27,780 nucleotides of DNA from positions 1-27,780 of the forward strand of contig JAWAEB010000015.1 of NCBI GenBank assembly GCA_038891515.1, written 5' to 3'. Shown piece by piece: positions 7,182-14,934 of the stretch. The stretch is from HRBIN01 sp038891515 (GTDB lineage: Archaea > Thermoproteota > Nitrososphaeria_A > Caldarchaeales > Caldarchaeaceae). The number at the start of each line of letters is the position of its first letter. Position 1 is the first letter of the stretch. The translations under genes were made by a program, and so were the position numbers. The notes beneath the pieces were generated by a model, which saw nothing but the letters and a program-made list of their open reading frames with translations, did not search any database and was not told the DNA's origin.

Positions 7182-7195
7182 CAATATTTTTCTTC
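7182..7195 (+). terminator. Oligo-T terminator after protoglobin
   Basis: ATATTTTTCTTCCC starts about eight bases after the stop codon; archaeal transcription typically ends in such T-runs without a hairpin. Confidence 0.45.
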
Positions 7196-7219
7196 CCGTA
7201 TGGGCGTGACTCTCAAACC

Positions 7220-7228
7220 TATATTAAT
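7220..7228 (+). promoter_or_regulatory. TATA box of the radical SAM gene
   Basis: TATATTAAT centred 29 nt before the GTG at 7253. Confidence 0.6.
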
Positions 7229-7252
7229 AAGAGCCCCCATATTTCATCCGTA

Positions 7253-8341
7253 GTGACTCAGAGCTTACTGGGCAAGGAAGCCATTCTCCAGAGACCAGAC
7301 CCATCTGGGAGGATAGTCTGCACTGCATGTGCGAGATATTGTAGGATTGGCGAGGGGCAGGTGGGGCTCTGCGGTGTTAGGGGGGTGGTGAACGGCAGGC
7401 TCCATCTCTTCGTGTATGGTAGGGTGATAACGGGTCATGTGGACCCGATTGAGAAGAAGCCGGTCATCCACTATAGGCCCGGCTCCAAGATCTTCAGCAT
7501 AGCCACAACCGGCTGTAACTGGCTGTGCGCATACTGTCAGAACTTTGACATCAGTCAGCGTAGGAAGGTGGAGGGTGTTGAGGCCTCTCCAGCACAGGTT
7601 GTGGATATGGCTCTCCGTTATGGGAGCGACGGCATAGCCTATACTTACAACGAGCCATCCATATTCATGGAGTACGCCCATGACATCGGTGTTATCGCCC
7701 GTGAGAAGGGTCTCATCAATATCTTCGTGACCAACGGCTACTGGACGCTGGATGCGGTCAAGATGGCGGGTGAGTTTCTTGACTGCGCCACCGTGGACTT
7801 TAAAGGTAGCGGGGAGAGGGAGTTTGTGAGACGCTATATTGGGATACCTGACGCGGAGCCCATATTTCAGACTATTCTTGAGATACGTGATAAGACCGAG
7901 ATACATCTGGAGATAACAGACTTGATTGTCCCCCAGATAGGTGATAATCTTGAGGCTGCGAGGAGACTCTCCCGATGGGTTTATGAAAATCTCGGACCTG
8001 ATACTCCCATCCACTTCCTCCGCTTCCACCCAGACTATAAGCTGATGCACCTGCCGTGGACACCTGTCGAGACCCTTGAGAGGCACTGCCAGATAGCTAG
8101 GGATGAGGGGCTGCGATATGTATACATCGGCAACGTTCCGGGTCATCGGCTGGAGAACACCTACTGCCCAGGCTGCGGAGAGGTGGTTGTGGAGAGGCGT
8201 GGCTATGACATCCTCGACTGGCGTTTAGACAGTCACAACAGATGCATTAGATGCGGCCATAAGATACCCATAGTTGGGAGGCCGCCCAGCCGGAGAGTTA
8301 ACGGACGTAGCAGATTCATACCCGTCCTATGGGATAGGTGA
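7253..8341 (+). CDS. amrS: AmrS-type radical SAM protein
   Basis: A 362-residue radical SAM enzyme of the AmmeMemoRadiSam (AmrS, PflA-like) group. The [4Fe-4S] cluster motif is C88-x3-C92-x2-C95 (ATTGCNWLCAYCQN). The N-terminal region has four cysteines (C23, C26, C30, C40) of the type seen in this group. The SAM-binding and barrel motifs include AYTYNEPSIFMEYA and NIFVTNGYW, and RFHPDYKL is typical. After HRLENTYCPGCGE a C-terminal zinc-ribbon-like part follows (CPGC and CIRC). The chemical reaction of AmrS is unknown; in other genomes it travels with AMMECR1 and MEMO homologues, neither of which is here. The GTG start is placed by a TATA box at 7220-7228. The next gene begins a few bases after its stop codon. 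Confidence 0.9.
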   Translation: MTQSLLGKEAILQRPDPSGRIVCTACARYCRIGEGQVGLCGVRGVVNGRLHLFVYGRVITGHVDPIEKKPVIHYRPGSKIFSIATTGCNWLCAYCQNFDISQRRKVEGVEASPAQVVDMALRYGSDGIAYTYNEPSIFMEYAHDIGVIAREKGLINIFVTNGYWTLDAVKMAGEFLDCATVDFKGSGEREFVRRYIGIPDAEPIFQTILEIRDKTEIHLEITDLIVPQIGDNLEAARRLSRWVYENLGPDTPIHFLRFHPDYKLMHLPWTPVETLERHCQIARDEGLRYVYIGNVPGHRLENTYCPGCGEVVVERRGYDILDWRLDSHNRCIRCGHKIPIVGRPPSRRVNGRSRFIPVLWDR

Positions 8342-8345
8342 GGTC

Positions 8346-9389
8346 TTGGGTGATTTAGTGCTTGGAGTACACCATATAACCCTCGTGGCTGGAAATTATG
8401 AGCTTAACCGTAGATTTTACACAGGTGTTCTAGGCCTCCGGCAGGTTAAGCTCTCTGTGAATCAGGATGACATCTTCCACCGGCACGCGTTTTACGCCAA
8501 CCCCGAGAGGACGACGGGTAGCACCATCACCTTCTTCGAATGGCCTCACCTAGCGTCCGGATATCCAGGTCTAGGCTCACCCCACCACCTCGCATACGAG
8601 GTAGCCTCCATCGACGTGCTGGCTAGGTGGAGAGCATGGCTTAGCGGCCAACGGTTAAGGGTCTCAGGGCCACACATAGAAGATGATTATGCCTCTATCT
8701 ACTTCATGGACCACGACGGGACACTTATCGAGGTGACAGCGTATAGGGAGGATAGTGGAGCCGACTACATCCTCGAACTCTTCACCAAAACATCTACACC
8801 CAAGAGCTTGGATGCAGGCATGGCTTTAACGGGTTTTCATCACGCTACGCCGATTATCCTAGATGACAGGTTCACAGCCCGCTTCCTAGAGAAATTCCTG
8901 GGCCTCGGGAGGATTGAGAGAGGTAATGGGATGAGGAGGTATTTGCTGGCGGGAGACCGGGACAAGATTTTTCTCAAATATCTTGTCCACCCTGACGCCT
9001 CAGTGGGATTTGTGGGAAGAGGCTCCATCCATCACATAGCCCTAGCCGTGGAGAGTGAGGAAGACCAGAGGCTAATAATGAGGAGGCTGACGGCGGCATC
9101 CATTAGACACTCGGGCATAATCGACCGGTTCTGGTTCAAATCCCTCTACTTCAGAGACCCTGACGGAAACCTCATGGAGATAGCCACGGTTGGACCAGGG
9201 TATTATATTGACGAGCAGGGTGAAAGGCTGGGTGGTAAGCTGGCCCTCCCACCCTGGCTGGAGAGTAGGAGGCAGGAGATAGAGGCGAGACTTGCGATGC
9301 AGGACGCCCAAAACCCAGCGCTCTGGCCACCCAAATATGGAGAGACACCGGAATGGCCGGAATACTACGACCCAGAAATGCACAGATAG
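8346..9389 (+). CDS. Ring-cleaving dioxygenase-like protein (VOC/glyoxalase superfamily)
   Basis: A 347-residue protein with two paired VOC modules, related to the MhqO/LinE ring-cleaving dioxygenase group. Module 1 begins with GVHHITLVAGN and includes LSVNQDD, ITFFEWPH, SPHHLAYEV and LIEVTAY. Module 2 begins with GFHHATPI, with SIHHIALAV and LMEIATVGPGY. The repeated His...His...Glu pattern is the usual metal-binding triad of the superfamily, so a metal-dependent (probably Fe or Mn) opening of a hydroquinone or catechol ring is plausible; the substrate is unknown. The frame is open into the upstream gene, but homologues start at LGIHH, so the TTG at 8346 (or the GTG at 8358) is preferred. 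It follows amrS by four bases and ends one base before a convergent gene. Confidence 0.82.
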   Translation: MGDLVLGVHHITLVAGNYELNRRFYTGVLGLRQVKLSVNQDDIFHRHAFYANPERTTGSTITFFEWPHLASGYPGLGSPHHLAYEVASIDVLARWRAWLSGQRLRVSGPHIEDDYASIYFMDHDGTLIEVTAYREDSGADYILELFTKTSTPKSLDAGMALTGFHHATPIILDDRFTARFLEKFLGLGRIERGNGMRRYLLAGDRDKIFLKYLVHPDASVGFVGRGSIHHIALAVESEEDQRLIMRRLTAASIRHSGIIDRFWFKSLYFRDPDGNLMEIATVGPGYYIDEQGERLGGKLALPPWLESRRQEIEARLAMQDAQNPALWPPKYGETPEWPEYYDPEMHR

Positions 9390-9390
9390 G

Positions 9391-10521
9391 CTAGGTTCTC
9401 CTACGACCGATCAGCAGTGTTAGGACTCCGGCGGCTGCGGGCAGTATGGGTAGGGTCTGGAGGGTCTTCTGGAAACCCAACACATCAATGGCCAGGCCTG
9501 ATATTGGTAGGGTTAGGTTGGCAACTCCGAAGGCCACTCCGTAAATAAGGGCTGAGGCTAGGCCGGTCCTGCCAGGGAGGAGCTCATGAGCTATCACCAC
9601 CAGTACTGGGTGGGCTGCTATGAGTGTGAAACCCATCACCGCAGCGAGGATCCATGCCAGTTCAGGAGGTGCCACTGGAAAGTAGAGCAGGACCGGGGCC
9701 GAGGTGAGGAGGATAGCTGAAGACACCAACGTTCTATTGATCCTGTCGGCAAGCCATCCCGAGAAGACCATTCCAGCGCCACCAGCTAGGAGCATGGTGG
9801 AGAGTACAAGCCCGCCAGCACCCAGTGAAAGGCCTGACCTAGTGAGATAGAGGGGCATGTATGTTATGAGGGTGATGGTGGCTGTCCCCCTTAGGACAGA
9901 TGCCAGAAGGACCAGCGCGAGAGCCCTCCTATCAACCCCGTCATGCCTCCCCGAACCATCTCCATAGATGGATGGGGTGTTCCTCATCCTCGTGAGGGCT
10001 GCTGCGGCGACTGCTGGGAAGAGCACGGCTGCGAAGGTGCCTCTGATGCTGAAGGTGCCGACCGTGGACACTATGATGAGAGGACCTATCGCAAGGCCTA
10101 GGTTTCCCCCCAGCATGAAGAGACTTACATTAGATGCCCTGCCATGACCAGCCTCGCTGGATGAGAGGGATGTGGCCACGGGGTGGAAGAGGGCTGAGCC
10201 GAGGCCGCCGACGGTGGCTGCGGCCAGTATGGCTGAGTAGCTCCCCACGTAGCCGATGGACATTATGGATAATCCGCCCATCAAGAGTCCCAGTGACATG
10301 AGCCAGTTGACATGCCTCCTATCGTATATCTGTCCGAAGATCGGTTGGAGGAATGAGGCCACTACCATGTATATGGCTGGGACCGCTCCCACCAGGGCAG
10401 TGGAAAGGCCGTAGGCTGCCACCAGCAGGGGTAGGAGTGGTGGGAGGGAGCTGTAGAGGGAATCGTTGGCGAGATGTCCTAGTGCGAGAAAGAATACCTC
10501 CTTGGGCCGGCTCAATCTCAC
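9391..10521 (-). CDS. MFS transporter, fosmidomycin-resistance-like
   Basis: A protein of about 376 residues with twelve predicted membrane helices. The opening FFLALGHLANDSLYSSLPPL is the signature of the Fsr (fosmidomycin resistance) group of the major facilitator superfamily, and GQIYDRR after helix 2 is the family's loop motif. Group members are drug or metabolite exporters; the substrate here is unknown. The frame runs upstream to 10641, with an ATG at 10533, but the TATA element at 10541-10549 puts transcription start near 10519, so the GTG at 10521 was chosen; the ATG at 10533 is the alternative. It is divergent from the class V aminotransferase and converges on the dioxygenase-like gene with a one-base gap. 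Confidence 0.87.
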   Translation of the reverse strand: MRLSRPKEVFFLALGHLANDSLYSSLPPLLPLLVAAYGLSTALVGAVPAIYMVVASFLQPIFGQIYDRRHVNWLMSLGLLMGGLSIMSIGYVGSYSAILAAATVGGLGSALFHPVATSLSSSEAGHGRASNVSLFMLGGNLGLAIGPLIIVSTVGTFSIRGTFAAVLFPAVAAAALTRMRNTPSIYGDGSGRHDGVDRRALALVLLASVLRGTATITLITYMPLYLTRSGLSLGAGGLVLSTMLLAGGAGMVFSGWLADRINRTLVSSAILLTSAPVLLYFPVAPPELAWILAAVMGFTLIAAHPVLVVIAHELLPGRTGLASALIYGVAFGVANLTLPISGLAIDVLGFQKTLQTLPILPAAAGVLTLLIGRRRT

Positions 10522-10540
10522 AGCCCAGGTCATCGGGTAT

Positions 10541-10549
10541 CTTAAATAT
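10541..10549. promoter_or_regulatory. TATA element between divergent MFS and aminotransferase genes
   Basis: CTTAAATAT, the same nine bases as at 5434-5442. Its centre lies about 24 nt before the GTG at 10521 (minus) and predicts a plus-strand start near 10571, leaving a leader of about 19 nt with GGTGG before the ATG at 10590. Confidence 0.5.
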
Positions 10550-10589
10550 CTGATGCGTCCTCCACTCCAATAGACAAGTGTGGTGGAAG

Positions 10590-11786
10590 ATGGTGGACCA
10601 ATATCATGGTGAGAGGGTGCTCTTGATGATACCGGGTCCAACCGAGCTGCACCCTTCTGTAAGGGAGGTTCTCAGCAGGCCGATAGTAGCGCACTATGGG
10701 CCGGCGTGGAAGGATGAGTATGAGGAGACCGTGAGGCTGTCTGCCGAGATTTTCAGAACAAAGTCAGAGGTCTTCATCATGCCCACACCTGGAACCGTGG
10801 CCCTTGAGACCGGCATAGTAAGCCTCTTGGAGCCCGGTGACGAGGCCGTGGTGGTGGATAACGGCTTCTTCGGCAGTCGGCTGGCTGAGATAGCGGAGAA
10901 CTGTGGTGTAAACCCCATCAGGATAACAGCTGATCTGGGAAGTGTGGTACCTCCTGAAAAACTCAGTCAAACCCTTGATGGGAAGAAGAATGTGAAAGCC
11001 GTCATAGCTGTACAGAACGAGACATCTACTGGCGTTTTCAACCCCATCCCATCCTATGCTAAGGTTGCTAAGGAGCATGGCGCCCTTGTGATTGTGGATG
11101 CAATCTCATCATATGGTGGGTCTGAGATGGATTTCGACGGCTGGCGGCTGGACTTTTGCGTGGGATACGCCAACAAATGCTTGGGAAGTATTCCGGGCGC
11201 GGTCCCAGTTGCGGTTAGCGAAGAAGCTTGGGAAACGTTTAGGAGGCGGAGGACAAAGCCCCGCTCCTACTTCACCAACCTCGGTGTCTGGAGACACTAC
11301 ATGGATGAGTGGAAGGACATTGGCCACCCATATCCCACGACGGTCAACACATACGCATACTTGGGGCTCAAGGCGGCTGCTAGGGCGGCTCTGGATGAGG
11401 GGCTTGAGAAGAGGTATACGCGTCATGTGGTGATGGCTGCTGCCTTTAGGAAGGCTGTTAGGGCTATGGGTCTCGAGACACTGCCGTCGGAGGAGATAGC
11501 GTCACCGCTGGTGACGGCCATATCGCTTCCCAGCCAGGTCTGGAAGGACGCTGGTCGGATAGGCAAGATTATGGTGGGTAAGTATGGGATCATGATAGGG
11601 GGAGGTATCGCATCCCTCCACGGCAAGATCATTAGGGTTGGACACATGTGCATAACCGCCAGCTCACGATACCTCCTCCCAACACTGGCCGCGTTGGAAG
11701 GCACCTTCAGGGAGCTGGGCCTCTCTGTCTCGGATGGGAAGGAGGTCTTCCAGGCGGAGCTGGTGAGGCTTGGGGGAAAGGTTTAA
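10590..11786 (+). CDS. Class V aminotransferase (serine-/alanine-glyoxylate type)
   Basis: A 398-residue PLP enzyme of the alanine-glyoxylate/serine-pyruvate aminotransferase group. It begins with LLMIPGPTELHPSVREVLS, as the family does. The PLP-binding Asp is D170 (LVIVDAISSYG) and the Schiff-base Lys is K196 (GYANKCLGSIPG). The Ser/Thr phosphate-binding stretch is PTPGTVALE at about 65. The likely reaction is transamination between glyoxylate or pyruvate and alanine or serine; in archaea such enzymes serve glycine/serine metabolism, but the specificity is not visible. The ATG at 10590 has GGTGG three bases upstream; the GTG at 10578 is possible. Its stop codon lies inside the TATA box of the next gene. 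Confidence 0.9.
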   Translation: MVDQYHGERVLLMIPGPTELHPSVREVLSRPIVAHYGPAWKDEYEETVRLSAEIFRTKSEVFIMPTPGTVALETGIVSLLEPGDEAVVVDNGFFGSRLAEIAENCGVNPIRITADLGSVVPPEKLSQTLDGKKNVKAVIAVQNETSTGVFNPIPSYAKVAKEHGALVIVDAISSYGGSEMDFDGWRLDFCVGYANKCLGSIPGAVPVAVSEEAWETFRRRRTKPRSYFTNLGVWRHYMDEWKDIGHPYPTTVNTYAYLGLKAAARAALDEGLEKRYTRHVVMAAAFRKAVRAMGLETLPSEEIASPLVTAISLPSQVWKDAGRIGKIMVGKYGIMIGGGIASLHGKIIRVGHMCITASSRYLLPTLAALEGTFRELGLSVSDGKEVFQAELVRLGGKV

Positions 11787-11788
11787 AA
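11782..11788 (+). promoter_or_regulatory. TATA box overlapping a stop codon
   Basis: TTTAAAA centred 26 nt before the GTG at 11811. The TAA stop of the aminotransferase (11784-11786) is part of the box. Confidence 0.6.
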
Positions 11789-11810
11789 CAGGCGGCCGAG
11801 AGTTACGCCC

Positions 11811-12482
11811 GTGCCCCTTCTAGGTGAGAAGGACAGACAGGCTGTTAGGACGAAGTTCAGCCGCGAGCTGCGGGGAAATGTGAGGATGGTCGTGTTTACG
11901 CAGGAGTTTGAATGCGAGTACTGCGCCATCACTAGGGAGCTGGCGGAGGAGCTAGGTCAACTGGCTGATGGTAGGGTTGAGGTGGTGGTTCTCGACTTCC
12001 AGAGGGATTCGGAGAAGGCTGGGCGGTGGGGCGTGGATAAGATTCCAGCCATCCTCCTCCACGGAAATAGGGAGTATGGAATAAGGTTCTTCGGCGTCCC
12101 CAGCGGATACGAGTTCTCCACACTGCTCGAGGATATTGTGGATGTTTCCAGGGGTGTTTCAAGGCTTTCCTCCCAGACACGTGAGAAGCTGAAAACGGTG
12201 AACAAGCCCGTCCATATCAAGGTCTTCGTAACACCTACCTGCCCATACTGCCCACGGGCTGTCAGGACGGCCCACCAGATGGCTTTGGAAAATGAATATA
12301 TCACAGCAGACATGATCGAGTCTATTGAGTTCCCCCACCTAGCCAACAAATATGAGGTGATGGCTGTGCCCAAAATAGTCATAAACGACACCGTCTCGTT
12401 TGAGGGCGCGCTGCCAGAGTCACATTTTATGGAGCATGTTCTCCTAGCTGTTGGTTCCGAGGGTTTGGGGAGCTACCGCTAA
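11811..12482 (+). CDS. Protein disulfide oxidoreductase, two thioredoxin folds
   Basis: A 223-residue protein with two thioredoxin-fold domains, each with a redox-active pair: CEYC at 35-38 and CPYC at 144-147. Cis-prolines follow in each domain (DKIPAI and MAVPKI). This is the PDO family of thermophilic archaea and bacteria, described from Pyrococcus, Aeropyrum and Sulfolobus, where it makes and isomerises disulfide bonds in cytoplasmic proteins. The C-terminal CPYC is the usual main active site. There is no signal peptide. The GTG start is leaderless. It has its own promoter behind the aminotransferase gene and is followed by ilvE, again with a separate promoter. Confidence 0.92.
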   Translation: MPLLGEKDRQAVRTKFSRELRGNVRMVVFTQEFECEYCAITRELAEELGQLADGRVEVVVLDFQRDSEKAGRWGVDKIPAILLHGNREYGIRFFGVPSGYEFSTLLEDIVDVSRGVSRLSSQTREKLKTVNKPVHIKVFVTPTCPYCPRAVRTAHQMALENEYITADMIESIEFPHLANKYEVMAVPKIVINDTVSFEGALPESHFMEHVLLAVGSEGLGSYR

Positions 12483-12484
12483 AG

Positions 12485-12490
12485 TATAAA
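12485..12490 (+). promoter_or_regulatory. TATA box of ilvE
   Basis: TATAAA, 27-32 nt before the TTG at 12517. Confidence 0.5.
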
Positions 12491-12516
12491 GCGAGCCACA
12501 GTGACACGTATCCGGA

Positions 12517-13434
12517 TTGTCGGCGAGCACCACGGTCGTGTGGATGGATGGAGAGCTGGTCCCATGGGATCAGGCCAAGATACACATAGCTAGCAACTCG
12601 CTCCACTATGGCTCGGCCGTTTTCGAGGGAATCCGCGGATATTATCATGAGGGCGAGATATACATCTTCAAGCTTAGAGAGCATATCCGACGGCTTATAG
12701 AGTCGGCGAAGATTATCATGCTGAGGAATCACTATACTGAGAAAGACCTTGTGGAGGCCTCGCTGCGGACCTTGCGGGAGAACAGGTATAGCACCAATGT
12801 CTACATCAGGCCCATAATATATGGTGGTGAGAATGTTATGACCCTGGACCTCCAGGATGTGCCGGTTAGGGCTGCGATACTAGCCCTCCCACTCGACAGG
12901 TTCTTCAAGAAGTTCGGCCTGAGGGTGTGTGTCTCCACATGGCGTAGGGTGCCGGACACGTCGCTGCCGCCCCGTGCCAAGGCCTCTGCTAACTACCTCA
13001 ACTCCATGCTGGCCACGAGGGATGCTAAGGCGGCGGGCTATGATGAGGCGATACTCCTAGACCAGTCTGGCTACGTGAGTGAGGGACCTGGAGAGAATAT
13101 CTTCCTAGTCAAGGACCGGGTCCTCAACACTCCGCCCGCCTCATCAGCCATACTGGAGGGCATCACACGTGGCACGGTTATGACGCTGGCCCGTGACCTA
13201 GGCTATCAAGTTGTGGAGAGGCCCATAAGCAGGGTTGAGCTATACACGGCTGATGAACTCTTCTTCACGGGGACGGCTGTAGAGATTCAGCCGATCCTTG
13301 AGGTGGACGGCAGGGTCGTGGCCGACGGTCAACCAGGTGAGATTACACGCCAGATCTATGATCTTTATCAGAGAGTTGTGAGGGGGCAGGAGCATAGGTA
13401 TAGGAGCTGGCTCACACCGGTTTATCGCAGGTAG
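12517..13434 (+). CDS. ilvE: Branched-chain amino acid aminotransferase
   Basis: A 305-residue class IV (fold type IV) PLP aminotransferase that transfers the amino group from glutamate to the 2-oxo acids of valine, leucine and isoleucine. Signatures are HYGSAVFEGIRGY near residue 30, the Schiff-base Lys K155 in PPRAKASANYLNS, EGPGENIFLV, and FFTGTAVEIQPI near the C-terminus. The length is typical. The start is a TTG placed by the TATA box at 12485-12490; no ATG occurs before residue 10. It is probably the first gene of an operon with a zinc-binding protein and tsaC. In that case a biosynthetic enzyme would be co-transcribed with a tRNA-modification enzyme. Confidence 0.93.
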   Translation: MSASTTVVWMDGELVPWDQAKIHIASNSLHYGSAVFEGIRGYYHEGEIYIFKLREHIRRLIESAKIIMLRNHYTEKDLVEASLRTLRENRYSTNVYIRPIIYGGENVMTLDLQDVPVRAAILALPLDRFFKKFGLRVCVSTWRRVPDTSLPPRAKASANYLNSMLATRDAKAAGYDEAILLDQSGYVSEGPGENIFLVKDRVLNTPPASSAILEGITRGTVMTLARDLGYQVVERPISRVELYTADELFFTGTAVEIQPILEVDGRVVADGQPGEITRQIYDLYQRVVRGQEHRYRSWLTPVYRR

Positions 13435-13447
13435 GTGGGCTGGCAAC

Positions 13448-13777
13448 ATGGTTAGCTGCCCTATCTGTGGAGAGAAGGTACCACATAGCCTGTTAAGGGT
13501 TGATATGCCTAGATGCTCCTCTGGACATGAGATGGGGGTATGGGTTATGTGTGGAAATCCTACCACTAGGCACATATACCTGAGGCACGGGGAGACCGCT
13601 TGCCCTGTCTGCTCCAACACCGGCTGGAGGAGGGTGGAGAAGGGAACTAGGGTGAAATGCCTCAACAAGACTGGAGATAAGGAATGCCTATACCCTTACT
13701 ATGAGTGGATGGTGGACGGCCCTCCCTGCCACCTAAACCACCTCACCCAGATAGCTGTGGTCAGTGAGAGCAGTTAA
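13448..13777 (+). CDS. Cysteine-rich zinc-binding protein, unknown function
   Basis: A 109-residue protein with CxxC pairs at C4/C7 (SCPICGEKV) and C52/C55 (ACPVCSNTGW), further cysteines at 23, 35, 71, 80 and 94, and histidines at 27 and 95. At least two zinc sites are likely. I recognise no named family. The start at ATG 13448 has an AGGTGGG-like Shine-Dalgarno stretch upstream. The gene lies 13 bp after ilvE, and its stop codon overlaps the tsaC start (TAATGA), so translation is probably coupled to tsaC. A nucleic-acid-binding or chaperone role for the tRNA-modification enzyme is a guess from position only. Confidence 0.8.
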   Translation: MVSCPICGEKVPHSLLRVDMPRCSSGHEMGVWVMCGNPTTRHIYLRHGETACPVCSNTGWRRVEKGTRVKCLNKTGDKECLYPYYEWMVDGPPCHLNHLTQIAVVSESS

Positions 13778-14403
13778 TGAAGAATCTGAGGGAGAGGCTT
13801 GAGGAGGCTGCTGCGGTAATACGAGGGGGCGGTGTGATAATCTATCCAACCGAGACGGTCTATGGTATCGGATGTAACCCCTTCGACGAAAAAGCCGTCA
13901 AGAGGGTTATCATGCTGAAGAGGAGGGAGGACAAGCCCCACCCAGTCCTAGCCTCATCGCTGGACGATGTCCTCAAAGTCTCCTCACCATCGGAGGAAGA
14001 GATACGCTTGGCCGGTAAGCTCTGGCCAGGTCCGGTGACACTGGTTTTGGAGAAGAGGCCAGAGTTGCCAGGGGCGGTCACATTTGGCCAGCCCTCAGTA
14101 GGTGTGAGGATTCCGGCCCATCTAATCGCTTTGGAGCTTGTTAGGCTTGCAGGCACCCCAATTATAGGAACTAGCGCCAACGTGACCGGTGAGCCGCCGG
14201 CTTGGAGGCTTGAACTGGTGGCGGAGGAGCTGAGGAGTGGAGTGGATATGCTGGTTGACGGCGGTGTGACAAGGTACCGTGAGCCCTCCACCGTTTTAAA
14301 GCTGGTGGGCGATAATGTGAAGATTATCAGGGAAGGTGCAATGAAGAGGGCTGAGCTCAGGGAGATTCTCTCATCAACCCCCTACTCTATCCTAGATGAT
14401 TGA
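13777..14403 (+). CDS. tsaC: L-threonylcarbamoyladenylate synthase (TsaC/Sua5)
   Basis: A 208-residue YrdC-domain enzyme that makes threonylcarbamoyl-AMP from threonine, bicarbonate and ATP, the first step of t6A37 formation in ANN-decoding tRNAs. Motifs are GGGVIIYPTETVYGIGCNPF near the N-terminus, LWPGPVTLVLEK, VGVRIPAH and GTPIIGTSANVTGEPP. It is the short TsaC form without the C-terminal Sua5 domain. The usual KxRP motif is changed to KRREDKPHPVL. The ATG at 13777 overlaps the upstream stop codon by one base. Its 3' end overlaps convergent cgi121, which encodes a subunit of the KEOPS complex that uses its product, by 12 bp. Confidence 0.93.
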   Translation: MKNLRERLEEAAAVIRGGGVIIYPTETVYGIGCNPFDEKAVKRVIMLKRREDKPHPVLASSLDDVLKVSSPSEEEIRLAGKLWPGPVTLVLEKRPELPGAVTFGQPSVGVRIPAHLIALELVRLAGTPIIGTSANVTGEPPAWRLELVAEELRSGVDMLVDGGVTRYREPSTVLKLVGDNVKIIREGAMKRAELREILSSTPYSILDD

Positions 14404-14934
14404 TGTGGCCACCCGCTGTATTATCGCCAGCTTGACAGCCTCCAACCTATCCATCGCCTGGATATGTGTCATGGGTCCCCAGCCCACCCCATACCTCATA
14501 GCTACATTCTGAACCCGCTCAGCCGTGTAGGCAAGCTCCACCTCGGTGCCGCCCACTGCCACGAGTATTTTCTGAGCAGCCCCAGCTACCCTACCATACT
14601 CCCCACCTAAAACCAATATGCCCACCTGCTTGAACCAGCTCTCCACACCTGCCACCGCTATTGCCTCAGAGACCTGTCTTGTAGCTGCCAGCCTGGTGAG
14701 GAACTCCAGCCCAAGTGATTTGGCTGAGCCGCCGGATTTGAATGAGAGGATAGCCGAGGTTAGGACGGCGTCGAAGTGTTCCCAGTCCACGAGGAGGTCT
14801 GGGTTGAAGAGCTGGACCTCACATCCTTCGGCCAGGTCTCTGAGGCGCGTCAGCACCTCATCCACGTCGCCAACCCCATCAGTCTCAACTATAGAGACGG
14901 CTGCCACAACGTCTCCGAACCTGACAGTCCTCAA
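14392..14934 (-). CDS. cgi121: KEOPS complex subunit Cgi121
   Basis: A 180-residue protein of the Cgi121/TPRKB family, the KEOPS subunit that binds Bud32 and recruits the tRNA 3' end during t6A synthesis. The signature blocks are EVQLFNPDLLVDWEHFDAVL, then LTSAILSFKSGGSAKSLGLE, and LAATRQVSEAIAVAGV, as in the family (ANLIxSxEHL..A and the RQI..A block). The start is a TTG at 14934 that overlaps the stop codon of the ubiquitin-fold gene (TTGA); an internal start is not apparent. Its expression therefore depends on the upstream gene. No other KEOPS gene (kae1, bud32, pcc1) is in the window. Confidence 0.88.
   Translation of the reverse strand: MRTVRFGDVVAAVSIVETDGVGDVDEVLTRLRDLAEGCEVQLFNPDLLVDWEHFDAVLTSAILSFKSGGSAKSLGLEFLTRLAATRQVSEAIAVAGVESWFKQVGILVLGGEYGRVAGAAQKILVAVGGTEVELAYTAERVQNVAMRYGVGWGPMTHIQAMDRLEAVKLAIIQRVATSII

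Noticed and set aside
7265..8146. Long antisense frame (293 codons) opposite amrS
   Set aside because: It mirrors the codon structure of the radical SAM gene, has no start context and no recognisable domain.
8274..8345. Extended N-terminus of the dioxygenase-like protein overlapping amrS
   Set aside because: The extra 24 residues mirror the amrS C-terminal coding frame and are absent from the family, whose members begin at LGxHH.
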